58,358 nt of DNA from Flavobacteriales bacterium (GTDB lineage Bacteria > Bacteroidota > Bacteroidia > Flavobacteriales_D > Sanyastnellaceae): the NCBI GenBank assembly GCA_015665315.1, contig JADFAK010000065.1, positions 1 to 58,358 of the forward strand, given 5' to 3'. Positions 40,278-49,776 of this stretch are shown piece after piece. Position 1 is the stretch's first letter. Each line of letters begins with the position of its first letter. The notes under the pieces are model-generated. The model worked only from the letters and a program-made list of their open reading frames with translations, was not told the origin of the DNA and searched no databases. Made by a program: the position numbers and the translations under genes.

Positions 40278-40775
40278 GAACTTAACTTAGTGTGAAGACC
40301 GCCAAAGATAAGGAATTGATCGGTGGAGAATAATCGAATTTCAGGGCTTTTTTGGAATGATTGTTAAAAGGGGTTTTGGGGCTGAGATAGGGTGGGTAAA
40401 AAGGGAGTAGGGGCTATGGTTTGTTGGTCTGCGAGAGATTGATTGTAGCATCGTCGACTTACCTTTTGTGTAGTTGGGTAATATACGGGTATGTCTACAC
40501 TTATGTATTGCGTAAATATTATTTTATGAGCGAATCGATTTTGCTAGAATATGGAGTCGAACAGTTTAATTGGATGTTTGAGTCGGTCCTAGAGCACCTG
40601 TTTGAAGGAGGTTGGTTGCGTTTTGAATGGATTAGAGGTGTGGTTGAATGTTGATAAAACAATCGATAGTCTTAATGTTCATTTAGTTATATTGTGACGA
40701 AATTATGTCGGTAGTTGGCGCTCGGGAATTGAATGAATGATATCGATTTGTCACCTGTAATAAAGTTAAAATCAA
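40278..40775. other. 500-base gap at the left edge of the accessory island
   Basis: No convincing gene was seen. The first part is G/T-rich (AAAAGGGGTTTTGGGGC near 40367) and one 77-codon open frame (40421-40654) lacks any recognisable feature. Base composition becomes distinctly AT-rich after about 40,650 and stays so to about 51,200, marking the boundary of the accessory region. Confidence 0.5.
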
Positions 40776-41651
40776 ATGAATATACCAATTTCAGACATTC
40801 TAGCCATTCTTTCAATTATTCTTGGTTTAGTTGCATTAACTGTTACAATAGTTGGATTTTTTGCTTCCTTGAAGTTTTATCGAGACGGAGTAAATTTACA
40901 AGAGAAAGCAACAAATGCATTGACTAAAATTGAGGAAAAAACAAATTCCATTCAGACTCAAATTGGTGGGATGTTTGATAAAACCCTAGACGCTGCGATA
41001 AGCAACAAAGGGCAAAAAATCAATCAAGATTTCGAAGACATAAACAGCCAATTAGAAAAATCAAAGGAAGTTTTAATCAAGGATGCGATATCCCAAATTA
41101 AAAATATTGGCGAAGGCGAAAAATCGAAATTGGAAGCATTTATTAGTAACCAGTTTAAAATAATAACTGACCAGGTAAATATAAGCCAAGAAAATACGGA
41201 AGACATTATAAGTCAAGAGGATGATGATATTCCAATATCTCAATTTCAGGCACGAATAATAGGTATTATTAGACAGGAAAAAGTTGGACTAACGACGAAC
41301 AAAATTTCAGCTTTAGTTGGCTTTAACGAGTTTGCGGTTGAAAAAGCCCTAATCAGATTGATCAGAAAAAAACTGGTCACAAAAAATGAACAGAATGAAT
41401 TCGTTCTCAAAATTGGTGGAGAGAATCATGAAAAAATTCTATTAGATAGAGCTTTTAAAATTGCCACGAAAGATGGGGAAACTGTTTTGATCGCTCAACT
41501 AGGATTAGCAATAAAAAGGTTGGATAGGTCATTTCACCCAAGGAACTATGGATGTAATAACCTATCCGAATATCTTATAAATCAAGATGGGTACGAGCTA
41601 ATTGATAACCTAATAGAGGGGCATAACCATCCCATATTGATTAAAAAATAA
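40776..41651 (+). CDS. Membrane-anchored coiled-coil protein with winged-helix domain
   Basis: 291 residues. An N-terminal membrane helix (ILAILSIILGLVALTVTIVGFFAS) is followed by a long coiled coil (about 40-145). A winged-helix-like domain comes next (QFQARIIGIIRQEKVGLTTNKISALVGFNEFAVEKALIRLIRKKLV is its core, about 160-205), then a C-terminal helical region. I know no named family for it. It lies 84 bases before the SIR2 gene on the same strand, separated by an imperfect hairpin, so it may be an independent gene or an accessory component of the SIR2-STAND system. Codon use is AT-rich like its neighbours. Confidence 0.7.
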   Translation: MNIPISDILAILSIILGLVALTVTIVGFFASLKFYRDGVNLQEKATNALTKIEEKTNSIQTQIGGMFDKTLDAAISNKGQKINQDFEDINSQLEKSKEVLIKDAISQIKNIGEGEKSKLEAFISNQFKIITDQVNISQENTEDIISQEDDDIPISQFQARIIGIIRQEKVGLTTNKISALVGFNEFAVEKALIRLIRKKLVTKNEQNEFVLKIGGENHEKILLDRAFKIATKDGETVLIAQLGLAIKRLDRSFHPRNYGCNNLSEYLINQDGYELIDNLIEGHNHPILIKK

Positions 41652-41667
41652 AAATTGATAAAAACGA

Positions 41668-41707
41668 ATAACAAAACAGCCCCCCTCTAGTCGGCCTTGT
41701 TTGTTAT
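41668..41707 (+). terminator. Imperfect hairpin between the winged-helix gene and SIR2
   Basis: ATAACAAAACAGCC (41668-41681) pairs imperfectly with GGCCTTGTTTGTTAT (41693-41707). It lies just after the stop of the winged-helix gene and may be a weak terminator or a processing site. No long T run follows. Confidence 0.35.
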
Positions 41708-41735
41708 ACGAATGTTACAATTAAAGTAGACTGAA

Positions 41736-42896
41736 TTGAATAGAGAATTTGACATAGTAAGTTGTGACGAGAACAAGGAAAGTCAGGAGAAGCTCTTTAG
41801 GCTAATCGAGAGCGGTGAGGGTGTTTTGTTTGTGGGGTCAGGTAGCAGCGTAAGGTTGAAATATCCGTCATGGGAAGATGTTCTAAGACAATTGGCCGAT
41901 AATATTCCGGAAGAATTTATCAAAAAAATCATAGAAGATAAAATCAGGGATGGAGAACTGCTTATTGCTGCTGAAATAATTAAGAATAAAATTGATCTTG
42001 CAGTATATAGCTCAGCATTTGAGAAATTTTTCGGACCAAAAGATCCGACTCATGATGATTTTCACAAATTACTAGTAAGTGTTCGATTTAAGGGTTTTGT
42101 AACCACAAACTATGATCCCGTTATTGAGAGCGCGCTTAGGAGTGTTCAAAAGCCATCTGAGGATTACGGAGTGATAATATCGGAAGAGCAAAAATCAAGT
42201 GTTCATTTTTTTCTAAACTCAATAGTAAGTCCGACCAATTATAAGGAGCGATATCATCTATATCTACATGGAAAATACAATAATCCATCTTCAATAATAT
42301 TGTCTTATGGGGATTATGTAGAAAAGTATAATGGAAGAGATGTTAAACAAAAGAAGAAGCCATACGATAAATTAGTCGATGGTAGTCTTAGTATCGCTGA
42401 TTATGAATCTCAAACAAATTTAAAAGAAGAATCTTATAGAACCTTACATTATAAAGCTATTTATATGCTTTTTGCAAGCCAGCGCTTGGTGTTTACAGGG
42501 TTTGGGCTCAGAGATGATTTCTTGAAAAAAATAATTGATGACATTAAAGAAGATTTTGATCCCTTTCGTTCCAATCATTTTGCTTTAATGAGCAATAATC
42601 ATTGCGATTGGAATGAATTAAGATATCTAGAGGAAAGAAGGGAGTGGAAATCTAAAGGTGTTGAACTTGTTTTTTTTAATGATGATAATGATTATGGTGG
42701 AATCGTTAAGTTCTTCCAAGAGTTAACTCAAGACAGTTTTCATTCTGATTTGATTCGGCCATACCATTCAGATGCAGAATTGGGTGTTAAGGCCAGAGGA
42801 CTTGAAACATCGGGAAATAGTGAAGGAGATGAAAGTATAAACTCTAGATTGCGGGCAAGAGCAAGAAAAACTGCAGAAGAACTAAAAGGAAAATGA
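41736..42896 (+). CDS. SIR2-like domain protein, predicted NAD-consuming effector
   Basis: 386 residues. SIR2 landmarks of the SIR2_2-like defence branch are intact: the nucleotide-binding VLFVGSGSSVRL (Gly34-Ser38), TTNYD (123-127) with the catalytic asparagine, the YLHGKY motif with the catalytic His178, and the late RLVFTGFGLRDDF segment. Proteins of this branch act as NADases in antiphage systems. The start appears to be a TTG at 41736: the frame is closed just upstream and no early ATG exists. Its stop overlaps the ATG of the next gene by 4 bases, coupling it to the STAND NTPase. Confidence 0.85.
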   Translation: MNREFDIVSCDENKESQEKLFRLIESGEGVLFVGSGSSVRLKYPSWEDVLRQLADNIPEEFIKKIIEDKIRDGELLIAAEIIKNKIDLAVYSSAFEKFFGPKDPTHDDFHKLLVSVRFKGFVTTNYDPVIESALRSVQKPSEDYGVIISEEQKSSVHFFLNSIVSPTNYKERYHLYLHGKYNNPSSIILSYGDYVEKYNGRDVKQKKKPYDKLVDGSLSIADYESQTNLKEESYRTLHYKAIYMLFASQRLVFTGFGLRDDFLKKIIDDIKEDFDPFRSNHFALMSNNHCDWNELRYLEERREWKSKGVELVFFNDDNDYGGIVKFFQELTQDSFHSDLIRPYHSDAELGVKARGLETSGNSEGDESINSRLRARARKTAEELKGK

Positions 42897-45800
42897 AAAT
42901 AGATCGATCACATATTATTGAGGAATTATTCCAGTTTTCGCAAGAAGGAAGTGGGGTGATTATTGGTAAACCAGGGATTGGAAAAAGTTATTCTATTGCA
43001 CAATTGGAAGAAGTACTTGCCAATAAAAATATCCCTGTGGTTATATTACCAATTGATACTATTCTTGAAGGAACAGATTCATCTATCGGAGCAGAAATCG
43101 ATTCAGATGGGGATTGGATTTTATACTTGGACAAAGTAAAACTTTCCGAAGAGGAAAAAGCGATTTTGATTTTTGATGCTTATGATGCTGCAAGGGATGA
43201 AAAGCTCAAAAAGGAAATATTAATTCAGATCAAAAAAGCAATTGCTAAACTGCATAAATGGAATGTTTTAGTTAGCGTCAGAACTTATGATGCAACCAAA
43301 TCACCTCAATTACTAAGACTTTTTGGTAATCATGATTATGGAAATGGATTGACCTGTAGGCATTTTGAAATTACCCATTTAACAGAAAAGGAACTAGATA
43401 GTGTATTTGTAGATAATCTTACCATTAAAAAGTTATACCAAGAAGCAGGCGCAGAGTTGAAAAGTATTTTGAGGATTCCATTTTTTCTGAGACTTTTAGA
43501 AATTGTAGTGGATAGTACGAGATCAATTGGGCTTGAACAAATAAAATTGATTAAGTCAGAAACTGAATTGCTGAATATGTACTGGGAAAGTAAAGTAGGT
43601 AATACATCTGACTCATATAGGAAGGAGAAGTTGTTAAAAAGTCTTGCAGAACAGTTGGTAGAGAGCAAAAGTCTAAGCTATGCAAAAGAATTATTCATCG
43701 ATGATGAAGAAATATTCAAAGAGTTAAGGAGTGATGATTTAATTAGTGAGGTAGGACTAGCAGAGAGGAGAGTGGCTTTCTCGCATAATATATTGTTTGA
43801 TTATATTGTAGGAAGATTGGTTTTTCCAGTTGAACCTCGAGAGCTACTTAATTTCATTAGTGAAGATAAGTCTCGTCCATTCTTTTTAAGGCCTAGTTTT
43901 ATATTCTATTTCACTAACCTTTGGTATCAGCATAGAGAATTGTTCTGGAAAAACTATGATTATCTTGGAAAGGAATCGGATTCAAATATATTGCTGTTTA
44001 GAAGGTTGGTTCCAACTTCTGTTATTGCAAATGAATATGATAATGTAAAAGATGTTGAGTTTATCTTCAGAGATCATGACCTAATTCAACAGTTGCTTCA
44101 ATCAATTCTGTTTCTATCAAACAGAAAATTAGCACAGCGGGATATTGAACTGCTATATAGTCTGTCAAATCAACTTGATATTCATTTTCTTTGGGATTAT
44201 GCATTCGTTTTTGAAAAATTACTTCTAATTGAAGATGTTAATGATCCAGAAATATGTGGTGTTATTAGCAGAAGGTTTCTTAGATACATTTTAGTAGAAC
44301 AAAAAATACGGCCACAGAGAAATCAATCTTTGGATCGACTTGGAAGTACTAGAGGTGTTGATTTTGTGTCAAAAACATTTAGCTCTAAAACTGGGGAATC
44401 AATTATTCTTTTTCAAGAAATTCTAGATTTATTGGAGCAGCCAAACTTTGATATTTGGTACTTTTCCAATTTGTCAGATCATGTAAAAGACATTGTTAAC
44501 TATGCTCCTGAATTTGTAGCAGAAGTATATCAGAGGATTTTCTTTCATTCCGAGCTAAGTGATGAGAAAACTAATATGGGGACTGTAACTATGAACCTTG
44601 TTAGTAACAGAAGGCAGGACTTCGATATGTGTTACTATCGGTTAGGGAAAGTTTATCCAACTTTTTTATTATCAGCTCCTGAAGTCGCTATTGAGACAGG
44701 GCTTAAGATTGTGAATAATTATGTAAAAAGATTTAAGCTGCACTTATCCGATGAAAGTAAGGTTGTTCTACAAAAGATCAATGTTAATGGGATTTCCGGG
44801 GGTTATTTAGGTGATTTGTCTTCAGTGTGGCATGATAATCTTGTTTACGATAAACCCGCTCAATTAGTTGAAAGCATAATTAATTATCTAGGCAAGATTG
44901 TTGAGGGAGGTGAGATTGAGAAACTTAACCACTATGTGAATGTTTATATGTCTAATTCAATTGTTGGATTCACTTGGAAAAAATTTATTGAGCTTGGTAA
45001 TAAATATCCAGAAGTTTTCAAGAATTATTTGTATTTGTTAGTGCTTAATAAAGTCATTTTGACCTCTAGTGAGACCACATATGAAATAGGTACGTCTCTG
45101 CAACACATTTATCCTTTATTAAATAGTGATCAGCGAAAAAACGTAGAGTTTTCCATTTTAGAAATTTTAGAGGGTGCCGAGGGTGAATGTGAAAAATTTG
45201 CTATGCATAACGTTAATAGACTTATAAATTGCCTTCCTATAGATTTAGTAACCAATGAAAAAGCAATAAATATTATTGAAAGTGCAGTCCCCGTTGAAAA
45301 TGAACCTACTTATAAAAGTTCATGGTCTAGTGAGCCGTATGCAGCTGATAGATGGTTGGAAGATCAGGGTGTTGATTTGGGCAAAGTGGAGAATAGAAAA
45401 GTTTATAACTTAATGGATAGGCTTCAGTCGTTCAATAGTCAAAAAATGAATGATACTCCTTCTAGGAATGATTTTATTAAATTGCTGCCAATTGCAAACG
45501 AATTATTTGAAATTACAAAAGATGGTTCGTTTGATAGTGAGTTAGAATTTTCATCTCTTAGGGAAGTGTTTCAATTCTATTCGATTGTAACTCGAAATGC
45601 GGCACAAATAAAAGAAGCAGATTATAATAAAGCTAAGGAGGCGATTCAATATGGGTTAGAATACAAATCAAAGTACGATGAGTTTTTTGATGAGTCAAGT
45701 TCACCTTCATCTGGTTATTCTCCAACGCCAAGAATTGACGCTTCAAATGCTTTATTAGGGTTGTTTTCTTTTAAGAACGAAGATTCTATTTATGAAAACA

Positions 45801-46837
45801 TTAAGATAGCTGTCAAAGATTCAAATCCAATTGTAAGGTTTAATGTATTAAAGAATATTGCTCTTTTATGGGATTATATACCCGAAGGTTATTGGGAAAT
45901 AGTGTTGGAGCGTGTTCAAAACGAAACTGATTCTTATACAATTGCAACTGTTTTGAATAATGTTTATCGAAAGAATATCATTGATGATGAAGAAAAAGTT
46001 AACAAAGTCATTGAAATGTCTGCAACTAGAATTAAAGATTTCAATAAAAGAGATTCATTTACTACGAATTATGCAGGATTGCTCTTATTTCTGCTAGATA
46101 AGAAAAATAATAAAGTTGCTCAAAAGATAATTTATGACAATCTCGATAGCACGGATTTTATCCAGACTCTTGTGTTTAGGCTGTTCGATTTTATAGATCC
46201 AAAATATATCGACAACGACTATTCAATAGAATCAACTAGACTGCGGCTAATAAAGTTGTTTCAAGATTTGGCATTTGAAAATATGAAAATGTTAAAAAAA
46301 GATGATCCTTCTAAATTTTCAGCAGAGGGTAATCCGGAGAGAGATCGATTGCTTCTTGTTGATTTCATAATTCAGCGTATTTATTTTGGATTGCACATTA
46401 ATGAGAGAATAGGGAAGAATGATTTAAAGCCAAATCAAAAAAATAAAAGAGCATTTTATGATCGCGTCAAACCAATTCTAATCGATGTAATTGATAATTC
46501 CAATAGAATTGGAGAAGGAATTATTGCTGCTCACACAGCTCACTATTTGGTTCAGATATTAAATGGAGTAATTAAGTTTTATCCAGAAGAAGCTCAATCT
46601 ATTTTGGATATGGCGTCAAAGATTATTGAACTTTCATACAAAACGGGTTATACTTTTGATCCTTCGTCAATCAAAGAAGTTGTAAGTCTTACAGAAGTGC
46701 TTTTTGCTGACCACAAGGAGTTATTAAGAGACGATAATTCTCTAGACCAATTAGTTTCGATTCTTGACCTATACGTTCAAAGTGGATGGACTGAAGCATT
46801 AGAGCTGTTATGGAGACTGGACGAGGCTTTCAAATGA
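42893..46837 (+). CDS. STAND-type NTPase with long helical-repeat C-terminus
   Basis: 1314 residues. Near the N-terminus are Walker A GKPGIGKS (25-32), a Walker B-like ILIFDAYDA (91-99) and a sensor-type VLVSVRTYD (125-133). These are followed by a helical/winged-helix region (IPFFLRLLEIVVDS; FSHNILFDYIVGRLVF), the layout of NACHT/STAND signalling ATPases. The remaining 950 residues are helical, probably HEAT/ARM or TPR-like repeats that could recognise a phage product. There is no nuclease, TIR or protease domain; the effector is the overlapping SIR2 protein (4-base overlap). This splits into two genes what Avs-type proteins carry in one. Confidence 0.8.
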   Translation: MKIDRSHIIEELFQFSQEGSGVIIGKPGIGKSYSIAQLEEVLANKNIPVVILPIDTILEGTDSSIGAEIDSDGDWILYLDKVKLSEEEKAILIFDAYDAARDEKLKKEILIQIKKAIAKLHKWNVLVSVRTYDATKSPQLLRLFGNHDYGNGLTCRHFEITHLTEKELDSVFVDNLTIKKLYQEAGAELKSILRIPFFLRLLEIVVDSTRSIGLEQIKLIKSETELLNMYWESKVGNTSDSYRKEKLLKSLAEQLVESKSLSYAKELFIDDEEIFKELRSDDLISEVGLAERRVAFSHNILFDYIVGRLVFPVEPRELLNFISEDKSRPFFLRPSFIFYFTNLWYQHRELFWKNYDYLGKESDSNILLFRRLVPTSVIANEYDNVKDVEFIFRDHDLIQQLLQSILFLSNRKLAQRDIELLYSLSNQLDIHFLWDYAFVFEKLLLIEDVNDPEICGVISRRFLRYILVEQKIRPQRNQSLDRLGSTRGVDFVSKTFSSKTGESIILFQEILDLLEQPNFDIWYFSNLSDHVKDIVNYAPEFVAEVYQRIFFHSELSDEKTNMGTVTMNLVSNRRQDFDMCYYRLGKVYPTFLLSAPEVAIETGLKIVNNYVKRFKLHLSDESKVVLQKINVNGISGGYLGDLSSVWHDNLVYDKPAQLVESIINYLGKIVEGGEIEKLNHYVNVYMSNSIVGFTWKKFIELGNKYPEVFKNYLYLLVLNKVILTSSETTYEIGTSLQHIYPLLNSDQRKNVEFSILEILEGAEGECEKFAMHNVNRLINCLPIDLVTNEKAINIIESAVPVENEPTYKSSWSSEPYAADRWLEDQGVDLGKVENRKVYNLMDRLQSFNSQKMNDTPSRNDFIKLLPIANELFEITKDGSFDSELEFSSLREVFQFYSIVTRNAAQIKEADYNKAKEAIQYGLEYKSKYDEFFDESSSPSSGYSPTPRIDASNALLGLFSFKNEDSIYENIKIAVKDSNPIVRFNVLKNIALLWDYIPEGYWEIVLERVQNETDSYTIATVLNNVYRKNIIDDEEKVNKVIEMSATRIKDFNKRDSFTTNYAGLLLFLLDKKNNKVAQKIIYDNLDSTDFIQTLVFRLFDFIDPKYIDNDYSIESTRLRLIKLFQDLAFENMKMLKKDDPSKFSAEGNPERDRLLLVDFIIQRIYFGLHINERIGKNDLKPNQKNKRAFYDRVKPILIDVIDNSNRIGEGIIAAHTAHYLVQILNGVIKFYPEEAQSILDMASKIIELSYKTGYTFDPSSIKEVVSLTEVLFADHKELLRDDNSLDQLVSILDLYVQSGWTEALELLWRLDEAFK

Positions 46838-46916
46838 AGGAACCTGAAAATTATTCTCTAATGAGACGGGGTAGCGTACATTAAGGATAGGAGGAATATA
46901 ATTAAGTACAAGTCAT

Positions 46917-47471
46917 ATGACAATAGCCATGATGAAAATTCTTTTTGCTAGTTCCGTTTTGGCAGCTGTCATATCCGCAATGATTTCTTGGTTTGTATCT
47001 CTGCAACTCAAAAAACTTGACTACAAGAATGACTATTACAAAATAGTTATTAAAAAAAGATTGGAAGCATATTCGTTCATTGAAGGCCAGCTGTCAGTAT
47101 TGAAAAATGTAGTGTTTGATGAATCGGATAATCGACCATTTCATATGCTGTTCTCTAATGGGGAGATGTTGTTCTATGAGTCACAACAAAACCTTCAATC
47201 TGCAATGTCATTAGGCTTGTGGATATCTGAAAAAACCATAGCTATTTTGGACGATACCTTGACAGTCTTTCTAAAAATTTCGGTTGAAAATGACTTGTCA
47301 GCCAATGAACGTGTTATTGAAATTGGCAAGGAACATTACAAAGAACTAGCTGGGCTTAGGAAGAAGCTTGATGATTCGACCAGAAAAGACTTGCTTTCTT
47401 TATACAAAATGAAGGGGTTTGGAAAATCGGCTGATCGACCGAAGAAATTAATCTACATAAATCCAAAATGA
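46917..47471 (+). CDS. Small membrane-anchored protein, unknown function
   Basis: 184 residues. One N-terminal membrane helix (MKILFASSVLAAVISAMISWFVSL) is followed by a mostly helical cytoplasmic domain with YKIVIKKRLEAYSFIEGQLSVLK near its start. I do not recognise the family. It lies 79 bases after the STAND gene on the same strand and has the same AT-rich composition. It could belong to the same system or be a separate accessory gene. Confidence 0.65.
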   Translation: MTIAMMKILFASSVLAAVISAMISWFVSLQLKKLDYKNDYYKIVIKKRLEAYSFIEGQLSVLKNVVFDESDNRPFHMLFSNGEMLFYESQQNLQSAMSLGLWISEKTIAILDDTLTVFLKISVENDLSANERVIEIGKEHYKELAGLRKKLDDSTRKDLLSLYKMKGFGKSADRPKKLIYINPK

Positions 47472-47566
47472 AATAATACATAATAAGATGCGCACATATT
47501 TGCTGCCATCTAGCCTTTGATATTCATAAAGTCTCAATAATATTTCTAACAATCAATTCCCACGCT

Positions 47567-48622
47567 TTGGATAAAGAGGAACAGTACTACAAAGAAATAG
47601 CAGAATCACTTCGGGAAATAGCAGGAAAAGATCTTGTAATGTTGCAAGAATACATGGAAAAAGCTCAAAGAGGAATGCAACCTGAACTCATTTCGTTCTT
47701 GAGTGATTTTGCTGTAAAAAACTTCTCTGGTTTCTTTTCCGGTGGTTTAAATATTTCACTAGTCATCGATTCTAATTCGTTGATCAACTGCCTTCACAAT
47801 AAGTTTTTCAAAGAGCAAGACACCATACTGATCCCTATTTCTCAAAATCCATTGGTCACGATTTATTACAGTGATTATATTAAAAAAGAAACTTTTCGGA
47901 AGGTTAGAGAAGGTAAAATTAAAAAGAAACATAGAGAGACGCCATCTGTAGCTGAAGTATTGCAATATGCGGAATATTTGTTTTCATATTTCACGTTAGT
48001 CCCTGATGATGCTGTTTTTTCTCATCCTCTTGCTGACAAGCTAGAAAAGAGAGATCCGAAAGATGTTCCTATACTAAATTTGGTTTTTTCGAAGAATACA
48101 CATGGTATTTTAACTGGAGACAAAGATTTTGAAGATTTTGATCATAAATCATGGAAAATATCGGATTTTGGAGATACGGTCGGAACATTGAATAAGGGGG
48201 TTCTGTCCTTAGCATTTTCCACATTTGTCGGTTCCGTCATCATCCATTTTTTTAAACTGCTGTTTTTAATTTTTATGGAGCTGTGTCGATTTGCTCTACG
48301 AGTCTTGAAAGCTGGTGCGAAATTAATCCAAAAAAATCCACTACTTACCATTTTCCTGGTTGCTGGAGCTGGGCTTCTCAACGAATCGGTAAGAAAAAAA
48401 ACTGGGAATTCTCCGATTAGGGAGTTATTAGTAATTGCATCAGAAAGTGCCAAAAAGCTCTTTCAGAATTTATCCAATTTGATGCAAGAAGCAGAGAGGA
48501 GCCAGAGCGTTCAAACCCTCAGGCCTATTGCGGCCTACATAGTGTCTTTGACCTATGACTTGCTTCAAGCGTCCGAGGATTTAGATAGATTGCGTGAAAA
48601 CAAGCCTGAAGAGGATCGATGA
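47567..48622 (+). CDS. PIN-domain protein with C-terminal membrane segments
   Basis: 351 residues if the TTG at 47567 is used; the first ATG is at 47639 (MLQEYMEKAQ). The PIN nuclease fold spans about 60-200: SLVIDSNSLIN holds the first acidic residue (Asp68), KRDPKDVPIL supplies the central acidic residues, and GILTGDKDFEDF the last pair. It is followed by two hydrophobic segments (SLAFSTFVGSVIIHFFKLLFLIFMELC and LLTIFLVAGAGLLNES) and a helical tail. A membrane-tethered ribonuclease is predicted. No VapB-like antitoxin gene adjoins it. The true start is uncertain. Confidence 0.72.
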   Translation: MDKEEQYYKEIAESLREIAGKDLVMLQEYMEKAQRGMQPELISFLSDFAVKNFSGFFSGGLNISLVIDSNSLINCLHNKFFKEQDTILIPISQNPLVTIYYSDYIKKETFRKVREGKIKKKHRETPSVAEVLQYAEYLFSYFTLVPDDAVFSHPLADKLEKRDPKDVPILNLVFSKNTHGILTGDKDFEDFDHKSWKISDFGDTVGTLNKGVLSLAFSTFVGSVIIHFFKLLFLIFMELCRFALRVLKAGAKLIQKNPLLTIFLVAGAGLLNESVRKKTGNSPIRELLVIASESAKKLFQNLSNLMQEAERSQSVQTLRPIAAYIVSLTYDLLQASEDLDRLRENKPEEDR

Positions 48623-48882
48623 TTGAAGAATAAGAGTAGATCATTAATGTTGTCCAGCAAGTTTTGATATTCAAATAAGTGGATGGCATGCCTTGAGAGG
48701 GAAGACCTTAAGTACGGTTTGATATAGGGGGCTGAGGGGCTATGTCTAAGTTGTTACCTTTCGAGGTAGATAAATTGGTGGGGTGTTGGGCTCTACTCTG
48801 CGCAGCAATACTGTGCAAAAAAACACACGAAGTTCCCGAATTGGTAACTATTTGTGTATCTTTGCGTTAGAGTTTTAGGCGA
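48623..48882 (+). promoter_or_regulatory. Gap before higBA with a promoter -7 element
   Basis: This 260-base stretch has no gene. TATCTTTG (48857-48864) fits the Bacteroidota -7 box and lies 18 bases before the toxin start codon. A clear TTTG/TTG at normal spacing was not found. Confidence 0.45.
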
Positions 48883-49176
48883 ATGAGAGTTATTGCAAAG
48901 AGAACATTAAGAGAATTTTGGGAAAAACATGCTAACTCTGAGCAACAACTCAAAACCTGGTTTCATGAAACTGAAAGAGCTGATTGGAAAAATTTCAATG
49001 ACATTAAATCGGAATATCCATCAGCCAGTATATTGAACAATGGTCGGGTTTGCTTTAACATTAAAGGGAATGATTATAGGTTGATTGTAAGAATCAATTT
49101 TGAAATTAGAATAGTCTGGATTCGCTTTATTGGGACTCATGCCGAATATGACAAAATTGATGCTAACACTATTTGA
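48883..49176 (+). CDS. higB: HigB-type mRNA-degrading toxin
   Basis: 97 residues, the usual size for HigB toxins. Family features are MRVIAKRTLREFWEKH at the N-terminus, LKTWFHETERADWKNFNDIKSEYPSAS, then FNIKGNDYRLIVRINFEIRIVWIRFIGTHAEYDKID, which contains the conserved GNxYRLIV and WIRFIGTHAEYDKI segments. HigB proteins cleave translated mRNA at the ribosome. The antitoxin gene follows directly and overlaps or almost touches the stop codon (toxin first, as in higBA). Confidence 0.92.
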   Translation: MRVIAKRTLREFWEKHANSEQQLKTWFHETERADWKNFNDIKSEYPSASILNNGRVCFNIKGNDYRLIVRINFEIRIVWIRFIGTHAEYDKIDANTI

Positions 49177-49178
49177 AA

Positions 49179-49562
49179 ATGACTTTGAAGCCAATTAAAA
49201 ATGAAAAGGATTATCAATTAGCTCTAGCTAGACTTGAAGAAATCTTTGATGCCAAAATTGGCACTTCTAAAGGAGATGAGCTTGAGGTCCTTTCAATCCT
49301 CATTGATAATTATGAAAAGCAAACCGACCCAATAGCGTTTCCTGATCCAATTGAAGCCATTAAATTTCGAATGGAGCAGTTGGGATACAATCAAAACGAT
49401 TTAGTAGAAGCTATTGGATTCAAAAGTCGAGTCAGTGAAATTTTAAACAGGAAGCGAAAACTAACTGTCGAAATGATTCGAAAACTAAGCCTAAAACTAA
49501 GTATCCCTAGCGATATTTTGCTGCAGGAGTATGAACGTAAAAGTACGGCAGCTAACAACTAG
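49179..49562 (+). CDS. higA: HigA-type antitoxin (XRE HTH)
   Basis: 127 residues from the ATG at 49179 (a TTG at 49173 would overlap the toxin stop codon). The N-terminal segment (IKNEKDYQLALARLEEIFDAK) and the HTH (FRMEQLGYNQNDLVEAIGFKSRVSEILNRKRKLTVEMIRKLS) are typical of HigA. It would neutralise HigB and repress the pair by binding its promoter. The pair is complete and looks functional. Confidence 0.92.
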   Translation: MTLKPIKNEKDYQLALARLEEIFDAKIGTSKGDELEVLSILIDNYEKQTDPIAFPDPIEAIKFRMEQLGYNQNDLVEAIGFKSRVSEILNRKRKLTVEMIRKLSLKLSIPSDILLQEYERKSTAANN

Positions 49563-49565
49563 GCG

Positions 49566-49776
49566 CCAATGATGTGACATAAGACCGCGATTCATTAGAG
49601 CGACTGTTGCACTCTTCCTGTGGTAGCGCCCAGTCTGGACGCAATGGGGATTCAATAAATTTCTTGTGTTGTGCGATTGTGTGAGAGGTCGATAACTGGT
49701 CGGAAAGAAGGTGGCGCAAGGTCGATTGCAGTCTTGTTTTCCTGATATTTTCCAATGGTCCATCAAAATGGGTTTT
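49566..49776. repeat. Copy B of the dispersed element, between higA and the fic pseudogene
   Basis: The 470-base gap 49563-50031 has no gene. Its left part (49566-49627) aligns without gaps to 51221-51282 with 45 of 62 bases identical by hand count. Its right part (CAGTCT 49729 and the ATGGTCCATCAAAATGGG block 49755-49772) corresponds to copy A at 18669-18714. It is probably a decayed repetitive or mobile element. Confidence 0.45.

Noticed and set aside
40421-40654. 77-codon plus-strand frame in the gap after fabG
   Set aside because: The start is not ATG-supported, composition is G/T-biased, there are no motifs, and there is no promoter or ribosome-binding context.
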